In this document: in pieces, positions 1-8,852 of the stretch | How the letters are laid out: each line of letters begins with the position of its first letter | Position numbering within the stretch: position 1 is the first letter of the stretch | NCBI RefSeq assembly: GCF_016863275.1 | Contig: NZ_BOOO01000002.1 | Location: 1-64,000 of the forward strand | DNA from: Planotetraspora mira | GTDB lineage: Bacteria > Actinomycetota > Actinomycetes > Streptosporangiales > Streptosporangiaceae | Length of the DNA stretch: 64,000 nt | Reading direction: 5' to 3' | Program-made: the position numbers and the translations under genes | Notes under the pieces: model-generated | The model's input: only the letters and a program-made list of their open reading frames with translations | What the model was told of the DNA's origin: nothing | Database searches by the model: none

Positions 1-12
1 CCCCCGCCGCAC

Positions 13-31
13 TGGCGGGCGGCGCCCGCCA
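13..31 (-). terminator. Hairpin after the TetR gene
   Basis: TGGCGGGC and GCCCGCCA form an 8-bp perfect stem with a GGC loop, about 18 bp past the TetR stop codon. There is no U-tract, which is common for actinomycete terminators. Confidence 0.5.
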
Positions 32-48
32 CGTGGCACCGCGGCGGG

Positions 49-717
49 TCACCCCCCGGCTTCGGCGGCTCGCATGCGGCCGACGGGCGGCGGGTCATCC
101 TGGATGAGCGCGGACTCCGGAGCGGGGAGCCCGTACATGTCATGCACGCGGCGGCGCACGCGTTCCAGGGGGTACTGGTCCTGGTAGACGGCGGCTTTGA
201 AGATCACGCCTTCCAGGACGCTGCGGAACAGCACTTCCTCCAGGGCCGGGTCGTCCGCACCCCGGGCGGCGAAGATTCCGCGCAGGCCGTCCTCCAGGCC
301 GGCGACCTGGTCTTCCTTCCTGGCCTCCGCGCGGGCGAAGAGCGGATGCGTGGAAGGGTGGATCACCAGACTGAGTGTCATCCGCTGTATGGGGAGGGTC
401 TGGGCGACGGTGAGCAGGACACCGTCGATGATCGCCGCCAGACGCTCGTCGGGCGTGCCCGTCACATCCAGGATGGCGGTCACACTGTCGATGTAACGGT
501 CGAGGAGATTGTCCACGAGATTCTGCTTGCCTGGGAAGTAGTAGGTGATCAGGCCACGTGAGACCCCGGCACGGGCGGTGATGTCCGAGATCGTGGCGTT
601 GTGGTAGCCCTTCTCGGTGAAGACCTCCAGTGCGGCGGCGAGGATCCTTTCCCGCGATTGCTCGCGCATCTCTTCGTTGGCCTGTGCCGATCGTGGCGAC
701 ACCCTTGTCCACCTCAC
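49..717 (-). CDS. TetR/AcrR family transcriptional regulator
   Basis: A DNA-binding repressor-type regulator of 222 residues. The N-terminal TetR helix-turn-helix is clear at about residues 24-70 (ILAAALEVFTEKG, then DITARAGVSRGLITYYF, with the usual YYF-x-x-K-x-x-L ending). The C-terminal part is the variable ligand domain and gives no clue to the effector. The start is uncertain: GTG at 717 gives the longest form, while GTG at 702, preceded by GAGGTGGACAAGG, is equally plausible. The 275 bp upstream hold no other gene. A TGTACATACA stretch near 870-880 could be part of an operator (inference). No neighbouring target is evident. Confidence 0.9.
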   Translation of the reverse strand: MRWTRVSPRSAQANEEMREQSRERILAAALEVFTEKGYHNATISDITARAGVSRGLITYYFPGKQNLVDNLLDRYIDSVTAILDVTGTPDERLAAIIDGVLLTVAQTLPIQRMTLSLVIHPSTHPLFARAEARKEDQVAGLEDGLRGIFAARGADDPALEEVLFRSVLEGVIFKAAVYQDQYPLERVRRRVHDMYGLPAPESALIQDDPPPVGRMRAAEAGG

Positions 718-943
718 TGGCTCGCGTCATGGCTCATCTGAGGCGGTGGCCGCCCCGAAGCCATTCTCGCGCGAGCCGCCCTGTCGGCGGCTCGGTGGCT
801 TGTGATCGCGCATGTACCTTCGTTCGCCGCGCTGACGGAAAGTCAGAGGGTGTCTCGTTACGACGTTGACTGTACATACATCCAATGAAAAATGATCAAC
901 CGCGGGGTGAACATCACAGCGGGGTCCCGTACGGCACGGCGAA

Positions 944-979
944 ACGGCCGCCCTCCCCCTCTCGAGGGAAGACGGCCGT
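944..979 (-). terminator. Imperfect hairpin after the membrane-protein gene
   Basis: ACGGCCG (944-950) pairs with CGGCCGT (973-979), with an inner CCCTC/GAGGG pairing. It lies about 14 bp beyond the stop codon of the minus-strand gene that ends at 993. Confidence 0.45.
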
Positions 980-992
980 CAGGCGGCATGAC

Positions 993-2462
993 CTACTGCT
1001 TGGTGGAGCCGGTGACGCGGGACTTGAGGCCGGTGACGCGCCGGAACATGTCCCACCAGAAGGGGGCTCCGAACAACACGGCCACCAGGGTGAGGAGGAA
1101 CCCGGGCCAGTGACCCGGCGACGAGAGACGGTCCCACCAGCCGCCGCCGTGCCACTCCCACTGCGGGCCGGCGTCGCCGCTGCTCATGGTCACGCTCACC
1201 GGAGCGTTCGTGAAGATCTTGACGAAGGCCGGGGTGCTCAGCACATCGGTCACGCACGTGTAGGTGTCCTGGCCCGGCGCGCACTGGTCCTGGAAGGGCT
1301 TGAGGGCATCCTCACCCGACTGGCCGAAGGCCGTCACCGCGCTCCGGTAGGCGTTGTCGTTGAGCAGCGTCTTGCCGTACTCGAGGGCGTCCATGCTGAA
1401 CACGAGCGTCACGATCAGCGAGAGCAGCGCGACGACCCAGCGGACGTAACGCTTGTAGAGCATGGAGAGCCGCTGCATCTCGCCGTCGAACCACTCCTCG
1501 ACGCCGCGGCGGAAGGCCTCCATGTCCTCGTTCGCCTTGTCCCACACGGCCTTGAGCGGCCGGTAGAGGGGGCTCTTGAGCTGGTCGAGGTCGCGCATCA
1601 GCGGCTCGACGCCGCCGTGCTCTGTGGCGATCTCCATGAGCGCCACGGCGAAGCGCGCCGGCGGGATGTCGGCGATGCTGGTCTTGCCACGCCTGGAGTG
1701 GTCGATCTCCTGGAGCCGCTCGTGGAGCAACTCGGCCATCGACTTGCCCTCGCCGGGTGGCGCCACCTCGGAGATCGCCTCGGCGGTCGCGGCGACGTCC
1801 TCCTGCCCCGGCTCCGTCACCGACGCCCGCTCCTCGTCGTCGGCCTGGTCGGCCCCGTGCGCAGGATCCGCCGGGTCGATCTCGGCGGTGACGCCGCCGT
1901 CGCCCACACCGTCCGCCGGCACGGCCTGCGCGGGGCCGGCCGCGGGCGGGGCCGCACCCGCCGGTGCGCCCGCGGGAGCGGGATCCGGCTGGACGGCCTG
2001 ACCGGCGTCCGCGGCGGGAGCGGCCTGCTCGGCGGCGACCGAGTCAGGGGCGGCGGCGAGCGGCGGACTCACGGAAGGGGCGGGCAACGGGCTGAAGGCG
2101 GGCCTCGGGTCCGCGCCGAAGGGCAGCTTGGCGAACACGCCGAGCACCGTCGCGGGCAGCCGGGAACGTCCCTCGCTCGACGGCGGCAGCAGGTCGATCA
2201 GCGGGGCCCGCAGCCTGCGCCCGAGGCCCTTCAGCATGTCGAGCAGCCGCTCCAGCATCCGGATGAAGAGCGAGGCCTTCTCCCCGGTCTCGGCACCGTC
2301 GAGCGTGTCGCGAAGGTAGGCCCATAAGAACTTGCTGCGAATTCCGAGCAGCCTGACGATGCCCTCGTTGAGTCCGCTGACCAGTAGCGACAACAACAGG
2401 AAGGCGAGAATGAGACCGATTGCCAGGTCTACGTAATACGAGATCAATGAGATCACCCGCAC
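993..2462 (-). CDS. Membrane protein of unknown function with a disordered Pro/Ala-rich insert
   Basis: A 489-residue protein not assigned to a named family. There is an N-terminal membrane segment at about 11-30 followed by a conserved-looking SGLNEGIVRLLG stretch. About 100 residues rich in Pro and Ala follow (around 125-225), presumably disordered. A helical charged part comes next, then a membrane segment at about 342-355, a region with two cysteines (QCAPGQDTYTCV) that is probably extracytoplasmic, and a last membrane segment at about 453-470. The start is GTG at 2462; GTG at 2456 is an alternative. It lies downstream of glnE on the same strand, 186 bp away, so co-transcription is possible. 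The insert and shuffled topology resemble no enzyme I recognise. Confidence 0.75.
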   Translation of the reverse strand: MRVISLISYYVDLAIGLILAFLLLSLLVSGLNEGIVRLLGIRSKFLWAYLRDTLDGAETGEKASLFIRMLERLLDMLKGLGRRLRAPLIDLLPPSSEGRSRLPATVLGVFAKLPFGADPRPAFSPLPAPSVSPPLAAAPDSVAAEQAAPAADAGQAVQPDPAPAGAPAGAAPPAAGPAQAVPADGVGDGGVTAEIDPADPAHGADQADDEERASVTEPGQEDVAATAEAISEVAPPGEGKSMAELLHERLQEIDHSRRGKTSIADIPPARFAVALMEIATEHGGVEPLMRDLDQLKSPLYRPLKAVWDKANEDMEAFRRGVEEWFDGEMQRLSMLYKRYVRWVVALLSLIVTLVFSMDALEYGKTLLNDNAYRSAVTAFGQSGEDALKPFQDQCAPGQDTYTCVTDVLSTPAFVKIFTNAPVSVTMSSGDAGPQWEWHGGGWWDRLSSPGHWPGFLLTLVAVLFGAPFWWDMFRRVTGLKSRVTGSTKQ

Positions 2463-2648
2463 CGTTGATACACCGTGGCAACCGCTGGGCGCAACGCTTC
2501 AGATAATCACGATCTGGCCCATGAAGCCCTACGGCCACAGGGGTTCGCCGCACATATGACGATTCGTCCGGCGGGCGCGCGAACGCCTCGTGACAATTTC
2601 CCGAAAAATGCGTATTGAAGAAAGACTTATGTGGCGGATCGCGGCTAA

Positions 2649-5600
2649 TCAGTCCTCGTACAGCAGGCGTTCGGCGACGGCCCTCGCCCTGCGGGTGACG
2701 CGGCGATAGTCGTCGATGAAGTCCTCGGATCCGTCCGGCGGGTATCCGAGCGCCCGGGAGATCAGGGCACGCTCCTTGACCAGCCCGGGGATGCTGTCGG
2801 CCGCCCGCCCGCGCACCAGCATGATGGCGTCGCGGACGCGCGAGGCGAAGCGCCACGCCTCGCCGAGCACGGCCTCGTCCGCCTGCTCCAGCAGGCCCTC
2901 CGCGACCGCCGCCCGCAGCGCGCCGACGGTCCGTGTCGTCCGCAGGGCCGGTACGGCTCCCGCGTGCCTGAGCTGGATGAGCTGGGCCACCCACTCGACA
3001 TCGGTGAGCCCGCCCCTGCCGAGCTTGGTGTGGAGGGTCGGGTCGGCGCCCCTGGGCAGCCGCTCGGCCTCCATCCGGGCCTTGAGCTTGCGCATCTCCC
3101 TGACCGCCTCCGGGGAGATGCCCTCCGGCGAGTACCGCAGCGGGTCGATGAGATCCATGAACTCGGCTCCGAGGTCGGCGTCCCCGGCGCAGAACCTGGC
3201 CCGCATGAGGGCCTGCGCCTCCCAATGGGACGACCAGCGCTCGTAGTAGGCCCGGTAGGAGGCGATCGTGCGGACCAGCGGCCCCTGCCGTCCCTCCGGC
3301 CGGAGGCCCGCGTCGATCTGGAGCGGCGGATCGGGGGCGGGCTGGGCGAGCAGCCTGCGCATCTCCTCGGCCACCGTCTGGGCCGCGATCGTGGCGTCGC
3401 GTTCCGAGACCCCCGGTCGCGGCGCGTGGACGAACATCACGTCGGCGTCGCTGGCGTACGAGCTCTCCATCCCGCCCAGCCGGCCCATCGCGATCACCGA
3501 GAGCCGGGTGGGGAAGTCTTCCCGCCTCCCCCGGCAGATCTTGTTGATGGTCGCGTCCAGGGCGGCCTGCACGGTCACGTCGTTCAGGGACGACAGCGCC
3601 CGGCCGACCTCCTCGATGTCGATCAGCCCGAACAGGTCGGCGCACGCCGTACGCAACAGTTCCTTGCGGCGCAGCGCGCGGATGGCGGTGACGGCGGTCT
3701 CGGCCTCGGCGCCGTGGCGGTTGACCGCGGCCGCCGCCTCCCCCGCCAGCGTCGACGCGGGCCGTACGGCGAGCTCGCTCGTCTCGCCGAGCATCCCGAC
3801 CGCTTCGGGGGCGTGGAGCAGCAGCCCGGTGACGTAGCGGCTGGTCCCGAGGACCCGGGCGAGCCGCTCCGCCACGGCGGTCTCGTCCCGGAGCAGCCGC
3901 AGGTACCAGGGCGTGCTCCCGAGCTTGTCGCTGACCTGACGGAAGCCGAGGAGGCCGGCGTCCGGGTCGGGGGCGTCGGCGAACCAGCCGAGCATGACCG
4001 GCAACAACGTGCGCTGGATTGCCGCTCGCCGTGAGACGCCGCTGGTCAGGCCGGCGATGTGGCGCAGCGCGCCGTCCGGATCGGCGTAGCCGAGGGCTTC
4101 GAGCCGGGCCTTCGCCGCCGTGGTCGACAGGCGGGCCTCGGATTCGGGCAGGCGGGCGACGGCCTGAAGCAGCGGCCGGTAGAACAGCTTCTCGTGCAGC
4201 CGCCGCACCTCGAGCGCGTGCCGCTTCCAGGTCGTGGTGAACTCCCCGACCGGGTCGGTGGTCATGCCGAGGCCCCGGCCGATTCTGCGGAGGTCGGCGG
4301 TGTCGGAGGGCACCACGTGTGTACGGCGCAGCCGATAGAGCTGGATCATGTGCTCGACCTGGCGGAGGAAGGTGTACGCCTCGGCCAGGGCCTTGGCGTC
4401 GTCGCGTCCGACGAATCCGCCTCTGGACAGGGCGGCCAGGGCGGAGAGCGTCGCACGGCGCCGGAGCAGGGGCTCGGAACGGCCGTGCACGAGCTGGAGC
4501 AGCTGCACGGCGAACTCGATGTCCCGCAGGCCTCCCGGCCCGAGCTTGATCTGCCGCTCCGCCTCGCTCGCCCGGACGTGGGCCTCGACACGTCGGCGCA
4601 TCGCCTGGACGTCCTCGACGAAGTGGGGACGGGCTGCGGCCTGCCACACCATCTCGTTGACGGCCGCGACGTACTCCTGTCCGAGCTCCAGATCACCCGC
4701 GATCGGCCTGGCCTTCAGCAGAGCCTGGAACTCCCAGGTCTTGGCCCATCGGCGGTAGTACACGAGGTGGCTGTCGAGGGTGCGCACGAGGGGACCCAGC
4801 TTCCCCTCGGGGCGCAGACCCGCGTCCACCTCCCAGAGGGATCCCTCCGGCGTGCTGGTCGAACAGGCCTTCATCATCGCCTGAGCCAGCCGGGTGGCGG
4901 TCTGCAGCGCCTTGGTCTCGTCGACGCCCTCCCTGGGCTCCGCCACGAAGACGACGTCCACGTCGGAGATGTAGTTCAGCTCACGCGCGCCGCACTTGCC
5001 CATCCCGACCACGGCCAGCCGTACGTCGCCGGACTCCGGCGTCTCCGCCCTCGCGATGGCGAGGGCCGCGTCGAGGGCCGCACCCGCCAGGTCGGCCAGC
5101 GCGGCGGCGGTCTCCGCGAGCGTCGCGTCCCCCGCCACGTCCCGTCCGGCGATGTGCAGAAGCCTGCTCCGATAGGCCACGCGCAGCGCGTCCAGGGCCG
5201 CTCCCCTGTCACCGGGGCCGGCCCCGGAGGCCCAGGGAACCGGGCCGTCGGCGATCGGTTCCGCGGCATCCGGGTCGGCGCCGACGGCGAGCAGCAGTTC
5301 CTCCCTGAGCTCCTGGTCGGTCGGCCGTCCCTGCGCCTGGATGAACGGCAGGCAGCCGGGATGCCGGACGACATGGTCGCCGAGGGCGGCGCTCAGCCCG
5401 AACACGCCGAACAGTCTGCGGCGCAGCACAGGGTCGTCCCTGAACGCGCCGAGCACACTGGGGTCGCGCTCGACGAGACGGGACAGCGAACTCAGCGCGA
5501 GATCGGGGTCGGCCGCGGCGGCGAGGTCGTCGAGCAGGTCGAAGTCGCCGACGACCTCGGGACCGAGCGCGTCGAGCAGCCGCTCGGCGCGCGCACCGTC

Positions 5601-5660
5601 GGCGAAGCCGAGGGCGGCCAGGCGGCCGGCTGTGGTCTGGATCCGGGGCGCCGTGTTCAC
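2649..5660 (-). CDS. glnE: Bifunctional glutamine synthetase adenylyltransferase/deadenylase GlnE
   Basis: Adenylylates and deadenylylates glutamine synthetase, setting its activity according to nitrogen supply. From GTG at 5660 the protein has 1003 residues, the usual family size, and is preceded by GGAAGG at good spacing; longer upstream in-frame starts add an unlikely 39 residues. Two nucleotidyltransferase domains are visible, each with a metal-binding Asp pair: SDVDVVF at about 232-238 (deadenylylation half) and SDADVMF at about 738-744 (adenylylation half). Each is followed by a DAGLRPEG motif and a helical C-terminal part. The GlnA partner that carries the target tyrosine is not in this window. 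The nearby glnA2 lies about 4 kb away on the same strand. Confidence 0.96.
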   Translation of the reverse strand: MNTAPRIQTTAGRLAALGFADGARAERLLDALGPEVVGDFDLLDDLAAAADPDLALSSLSRLVERDPSVLGAFRDDPVLRRRLFGVFGLSAALGDHVVRHPGCLPFIQAQGRPTDQELREELLLAVGADPDAAEPIADGPVPWASGAGPGDRGAALDALRVAYRSRLLHIAGRDVAGDATLAETAAALADLAGAALDAALAIARAETPESGDVRLAVVGMGKCGARELNYISDVDVVFVAEPREGVDETKALQTATRLAQAMMKACSTSTPEGSLWEVDAGLRPEGKLGPLVRTLDSHLVYYRRWAKTWEFQALLKARPIAGDLELGQEYVAAVNEMVWQAAARPHFVEDVQAMRRRVEAHVRASEAERQIKLGPGGLRDIEFAVQLLQLVHGRSEPLLRRRATLSALAALSRGGFVGRDDAKALAEAYTFLRQVEHMIQLYRLRRTHVVPSDTADLRRIGRGLGMTTDPVGEFTTTWKRHALEVRRLHEKLFYRPLLQAVARLPESEARLSTTAAKARLEALGYADPDGALRHIAGLTSGVSRRAAIQRTLLPVMLGWFADAPDPDAGLLGFRQVSDKLGSTPWYLRLLRDETAVAERLARVLGTSRYVTGLLLHAPEAVGMLGETSELAVRPASTLAGEAAAAVNRHGAEAETAVTAIRALRRKELLRTACADLFGLIDIEEVGRALSSLNDVTVQAALDATINKICRGRREDFPTRLSVIAMGRLGGMESSYASDADVMFVHAPRPGVSERDATIAAQTVAEEMRRLLAQPAPDPPLQIDAGLRPEGRQGPLVRTIASYRAYYERWSSHWEAQALMRARFCAGDADLGAEFMDLIDPLRYSPEGISPEAVREMRKLKARMEAERLPRGADPTLHTKLGRGGLTDVEWVAQLIQLRHAGAVPALRTTRTVGALRAAVAEGLLEQADEAVLGEAWRFASRVRDAIMLVRGRAADSIPGLVKERALISRALGYPPDGSEDFIDDYRRVTRRARAVAERLLYED

Positions 5661-5885
5661 CGTTCCTTCCTCGACACCGACGTCGATCACGTCGGCCTCC
5701 CGCGGTGGGCCTTTCCCGTAACGGTACACATGGGACGAAGGCCTCCCGCCTGGATCAGCCGCACTGGCACCGCGCACACGGTAACCCGTGAGCTTGTGCG
5801 TCGTCCTTAGCGGTTTCTCAGCGTAATCAGCCCATCACGCGGATTGCACGCGCACTCGGAGCGTGTCCGCGTCGACGCACTGAGC

Positions 5886-6629
5886 TCATGGCGAGGAGAT
5901 GGCGGCGGCGGCGCGCTCCCCCGCGGCTGAGCGCCGGAGCACCCGCGCGGCGAACGCTTCGGCGAGTGGGCGCCAGGTCGCGCGCAACTCCTCCTCGCCC
6001 TCTCCCACCTGGTCGTTCAGCTCGGCAACCTGGGACGGCGGCAGGCCGCCGCCGTTGGTCCAGGATTCGAATATGGCGGCCGTGGCCTCGGGGTGGAACT
6101 GCACTGCCCACGCGCTCGCCCCCAGCCGGTAGGCCTGGTTGGCGTACCGTCCGCCGGTCGCCAGCCGTACGGCGCCGGGGGGCAGGGCGGTCATCGCGTC
6201 GTAGTGGTACTGCACCGCGCGCAGGGGCCGGGCGGGCAGCGCGGAGAACAGGGGATCGTCCGCGGCCTCGGGAAGCGGCACCACGTCGCACAGGCCGATC
6301 TCGAGGCCGGCGCCGCCGCGCTCGACCGTGCCGCCGCAGGCGATGGTCATGAGCTGGGCGCCCAGGCAGATGCCGAGCGTCGGCACGCCGTCCGCGACCG
6401 ACCGGGCGAGCAGAGCCCTCGTCGCCGGCAGCCAGCCGTACCCCTCGTCGTCCCACGCTGACGCCTCGCCGCCGAGGACCACCAGCCCGCGCTCGGCGGT
6501 CTCCGGAACGGGGTCCCCCTTGTACGGCCGGACCACCGCGCAGTCGACTCCCGCGTCCCGCAACCACCCGGCGAAGAAACCGAGGCCGGCCTCGGCCTCG
6601 TGTTCGATGACAGTGACTCGTTCCCGCAT
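5886..6629 (-). CDS. Type 1 glutamine amidotransferase domain protein
   Basis: A stand-alone class I glutamine amidotransferase of 247 residues, like those annotated as GMP-synthase-type amidotransferases. The nucleophile sits in GICLGAQL (Cys88) and the His-Glu pair in VQFHPEA (His179, Glu181), so the triad is intact. The real acceptor reaction is unknown. The ATG at 6629 has no Shine-Dalgarno at normal distance; TAAGCT ends six bases upstream, suggesting a leaderless transcript. It is divergent from the alpha/beta hydrolase at 6697. Confidence 0.9.
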   Translation of the reverse strand: MRERVTVIEHEAEAGLGFFAGWLRDAGVDCAVVRPYKGDPVPETAERGLVVLGGEASAWDDEGYGWLPATRALLARSVADGVPTLGICLGAQLMTIACGGTVERGGAGLEIGLCDVVPLPEAADDPLFSALPARPLRAVQYHYDAMTALPPGAVRLATGGRYANQAYRLGASAWAVQFHPEATAAIFESWTNGGGLPPSQVAELNDQVGEGEEELRATWRPLAEAFAARVLRRSAAGERAAAAISSP

Positions 6630-6635
6630 GAGGAG

Positions 6636-6641
6636 AGCTTA
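6636..6641 (-). promoter_or_regulatory. Putative -10 of a leaderless promoter (amidotransferase)
   Basis: TAAGCT on the minus strand ends six bases before the ATG at 6629. This is the distance expected when transcription begins at or next to the start codon. No good -35 was seen. Confidence 0.45.
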
Positions 6642-6683
6642 GAGACACGGCTCACGGCACGACACTCCGGGAACGGCGTACCG

Positions 6684-6689
6684 TAAAGT
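6684..6689 (+). promoter_or_regulatory. Putative -10 of a leaderless promoter (alpha/beta hydrolase)
   Basis: TAAAGT is followed by seven bases and then ATG at 6697. With the opposing TAAGCT element, the 67-bp gap between the two start codons would hold two back-to-back leaderless promoters. Confidence 0.45.
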
Positions 6690-6696
6690 CCGAATC

Positions 6697-7563
6697 ATGG
6701 AATTTGATGATGTAGCCGTTCCGGGGGGTCACCTGCGGATCGCCAGGTTCGGCGCGGGACCGCGCCTGATCATCGCCGCGCACGGCATCACCGCATCCCT
6801 CATGGCCTGGCGCACGGTGGCCGACGCGCTCCCCCCCGGCTGGTCCCTCATCGCTCCCGACCTGCGCGGGCGTGGTCACAGCGCGGACGTCTCCGGCCCG
6901 TACGGCCTGCCCAGGCACGCCGAGGACCTCGAACTGATCGCCCGGCACGTGGGGGCGGACGAGACGAGCGTGCTCACCGGCCACTCGATGGGGGCGTACA
7001 TCGCGGCTCTGCATGGCGCGAAGCGCCGCTACGCCCGGGTCGTGCTGGTCGACGGAGGGCTGCCGCTGCCCTTTCCCCCGGGTGCGGATCCTGACGCGGT
7101 GCTGGAGGCCACCCTTGGCCCGGCGCTCGCGCGGCTCAGCCAGACCTACCCGAGTGTCGACGCCTATCTGGACTTCTTCCGCGCCCATCCCGCCTTTGTC
7201 GGCCACTGGACGCCTGACGTGGAGGAGTACGTCCGCTATGACGCCGACGGCGAAGGACTCGGCGGCGCCGTCCGATCGCGGGCGCGTGAGGAGGCGGTGC
7301 GGCAGGACGGGCGCTGGCTCCGGGTCGAGACCGAGGCGATCGGGGCTGCCCTGGAGGAGATCAAGTCGCCGCTGTCCCTCCTGCGCGCACCCCGCGGCCT
7401 GCTGAACGAGGAGGTCGGACTGCTTCCCGGCGACGTCACCGCCACGTGGCTCGCCCGGCTGCCCGAGATGCGGCATGAGCTGATCGAGGACTGCAACCAC
7501 TACACGATCGTCTTCGAGCAGCGGTGCGCGGCGGTGGTGGCCGGCCACCTCACCGCCGGCTGA
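6697..7563 (+). CDS. Alpha/beta-fold hydrolase
   Basis: A 288-residue soluble hydrolase. The nucleophile elbow is TGHSMGA (Ser97), the oxyanion-region motif is IIAAHGIT near residue 27, and a DLRGRGHS motif follows strand 4. The catalytic His is probably the one in DCNHYTIVF near the C-terminus. The substrate cannot be inferred. The gene ends 12 bp before the first core of repeat array A and is convergent with the thioesterase-like gene on the other side of the array. Confidence 0.9.
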   Translation: MEFDDVAVPGGHLRIARFGAGPRLIIAAHGITASLMAWRTVADALPPGWSLIAPDLRGRGHSADVSGPYGLPRHAEDLELIARHVGADETSVLTGHSMGAYIAALHGAKRRYARVVLVDGGLPLPFPPGADPDAVLEATLGPALARLSQTYPSVDAYLDFFRAHPAFVGHWTPDVEEYVRYDADGEGLGGAVRSRAREEAVRQDGRWLRVETEAIGAALEEIKSPLSLLRAPRGLLNEEVGLLPGDVTATWLARLPEMRHELIEDCNHYTIVFEQRCAAVVAGHLTAG

Positions 7564-7575
7564 GCCGCACCCTCC

Positions 7576-7809
7576 TGCATGATCACGCACAGCGAAGGCG
7601 CAGGTCGGACGGCCTGTGCCTGAATCCGTGCATGATCACGCACAGCTAAGGCGCAGGTCGCACACCCCGTGACCGAACCCGTGCATGATCACGGTGAGCG
7701 GAGGCGCAGGTCACACCACGTGCGGCCGAACCTGTGCATGATCACGAACCAGAAGGGCGCAGGCCGGATGGCCTGCGCCCGAAGGTGTGCATGATCACGC
7801 GGGGGTTTT
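7576..7809. repeat. Array A: five cores with an exact 53-bp period
   Basis: TGCATGATCACG occurs at 7576, 7629, 7682, 7735 and 7788, every start exactly 53 bp from the last and all in one orientation. Within each unit a GCGCAGG(T/C)C block follows the core by about ten bases. A CCGAA-C-(T/C)G-like block precedes the next core. The remaining bases vary. The array fills the space between two convergent genes. The same unit builds arrays B (43.0-43.5 kb) and C (62.8-63.2 kb). Confidence 0.9.
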
Positions 7810-8604
7810 TCAGGCGGGGCGGGGGGTGATCCAGGTGGCCTTGGCGGCGGCGACCAAGGTGCCGTCGACCTCGTACACCGCGCTCACCCCGTGGAGCTTG
7901 CGGCCCTCGCGGCCGATCGCCCGCGCCACGACGGAGTAGCTGCCGAGGGGATACACCCGGCGGAACACCTGCCCGGTCAACCTGCCGAGCAGCGCCGAAC
8001 CCACCGGCTGCACGGAACCGGCCCCGGGCTCCTCGGAGGATCCGTACTGGACCCAGCCCGTGGCGCAGTCGAGAGCCGCCCAGATGATCGAGTCGGGAAC
8101 GATCCCGTGCTCGTCGGTCACCCCCACGGGGACACGCCATCCGGCCGCCACGAGATCCGTGCCCTCCACCGGGCCCGGGAAGATCCGCAGCCCGTCACCT
8201 GGCTCGCGCAGGCCGCACGCGAAGCACCCCGCGATGGGGTGCCGGTGCCGTCCGAGGAACCCGTCCTCCGCCCTCGCGGCGTCGTTGAAGGGCACGAACG
8301 GCGGCGGCGTCAGCGCCTCGGCCGAGCCGTCCCCCACCTGCCGATGCAGCGCGACCGGTATGGCCTCCGCCAGATGCTGGTCACCGAGGTTCAGCGTGAC
8401 GGCGTTGCCGACATGCTCGATCGTGACGTCGGTCCCCAGGGGGACCGGTTTGTGCAGGGTGACCTCCACCGCCGAGTCATGCCCACCACCCGTGAGCGAA
8501 CTCGCCAGCGTCCCCGCGATCCATCCGCCGTTGGCGGTGCCCTCGGGTCCTCGGAAGCGCTCCGGCACGGACAACACTGTCCGCAGCCCCGCAGCTGCCG
8601 TCAT
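7810..8604 (-). CDS. Hot-dog-fold thioesterase-like protein
   Basis: A 264-residue protein that looks like a tandem hot-dog arrangement. The N-terminal part has the GPEGTANGGWIAGTLA pattern typical of the hot-dog central helix. A GCFACGLREPGDGLRIFPG motif stands at about residue 125, as in PaaI-like thioesterases. A second half contains AALDCATGW. Acyl-CoA thioesterase or dehydratase-like activity is an inference. The start is ATG at 8604. It is convergent with the alpha/beta hydrolase across array A, its stop codon only 10 bp from the last core. The 248 bp upstream of its start contain no recognisable gene. Confidence 0.75.
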   Translation of the reverse strand: MTAAAGLRTVLSVPERFRGPEGTANGGWIAGTLASSLTGGGHDSAVEVTLHKPVPLGTDVTIEHVGNAVTLNLGDQHLAEAIPVALHRQVGDGSAEALTPPPFVPFNDAARAEDGFLGRHRHPIAGCFACGLREPGDGLRIFPGPVEGTDLVAAGWRVPVGVTDEHGIVPDSIIWAALDCATGWVQYGSSEEPGAGSVQPVGSALLGRLTGQVFRRVYPLGSYSVVARAIGREGRKLHGVSAVYEVDGTLVAAAKATWITPRPA

Positions 8605-8852
8605 TTAGCCGCACTCTCCCCACGTAAGTCTCATTACGGTCCATCCGTATCACGCATAACAAACGACCACGTTTTACTCTTCCACCCGAAGACATCGAAA
8701 CAGCCACGAATGTCACAGCCGTTAGCGGGCTGTGACGCCCCGATGACAGTTCGGCACCACGGGCCGGCCGCGGCGCGGAACGACAGCGCGGCGGAACGCC
8801 CGGAGAACGGCCGTGCGTGCCCTGCGATCTCCCGGCACGACCCTCGCCACGG

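Noticed and set aside
5661-5777. Longer start for glnE adding 39 residues
   Set aside because: The added residues show no family similarity and GTG at 5660 has a good GGAAGG site and a normal GlnE length.
4059-5810. Long plus-strand frame inside glnE
   Set aside because: Antisense of glnE, with no recognisable domain; glnE itself has complete motifs.
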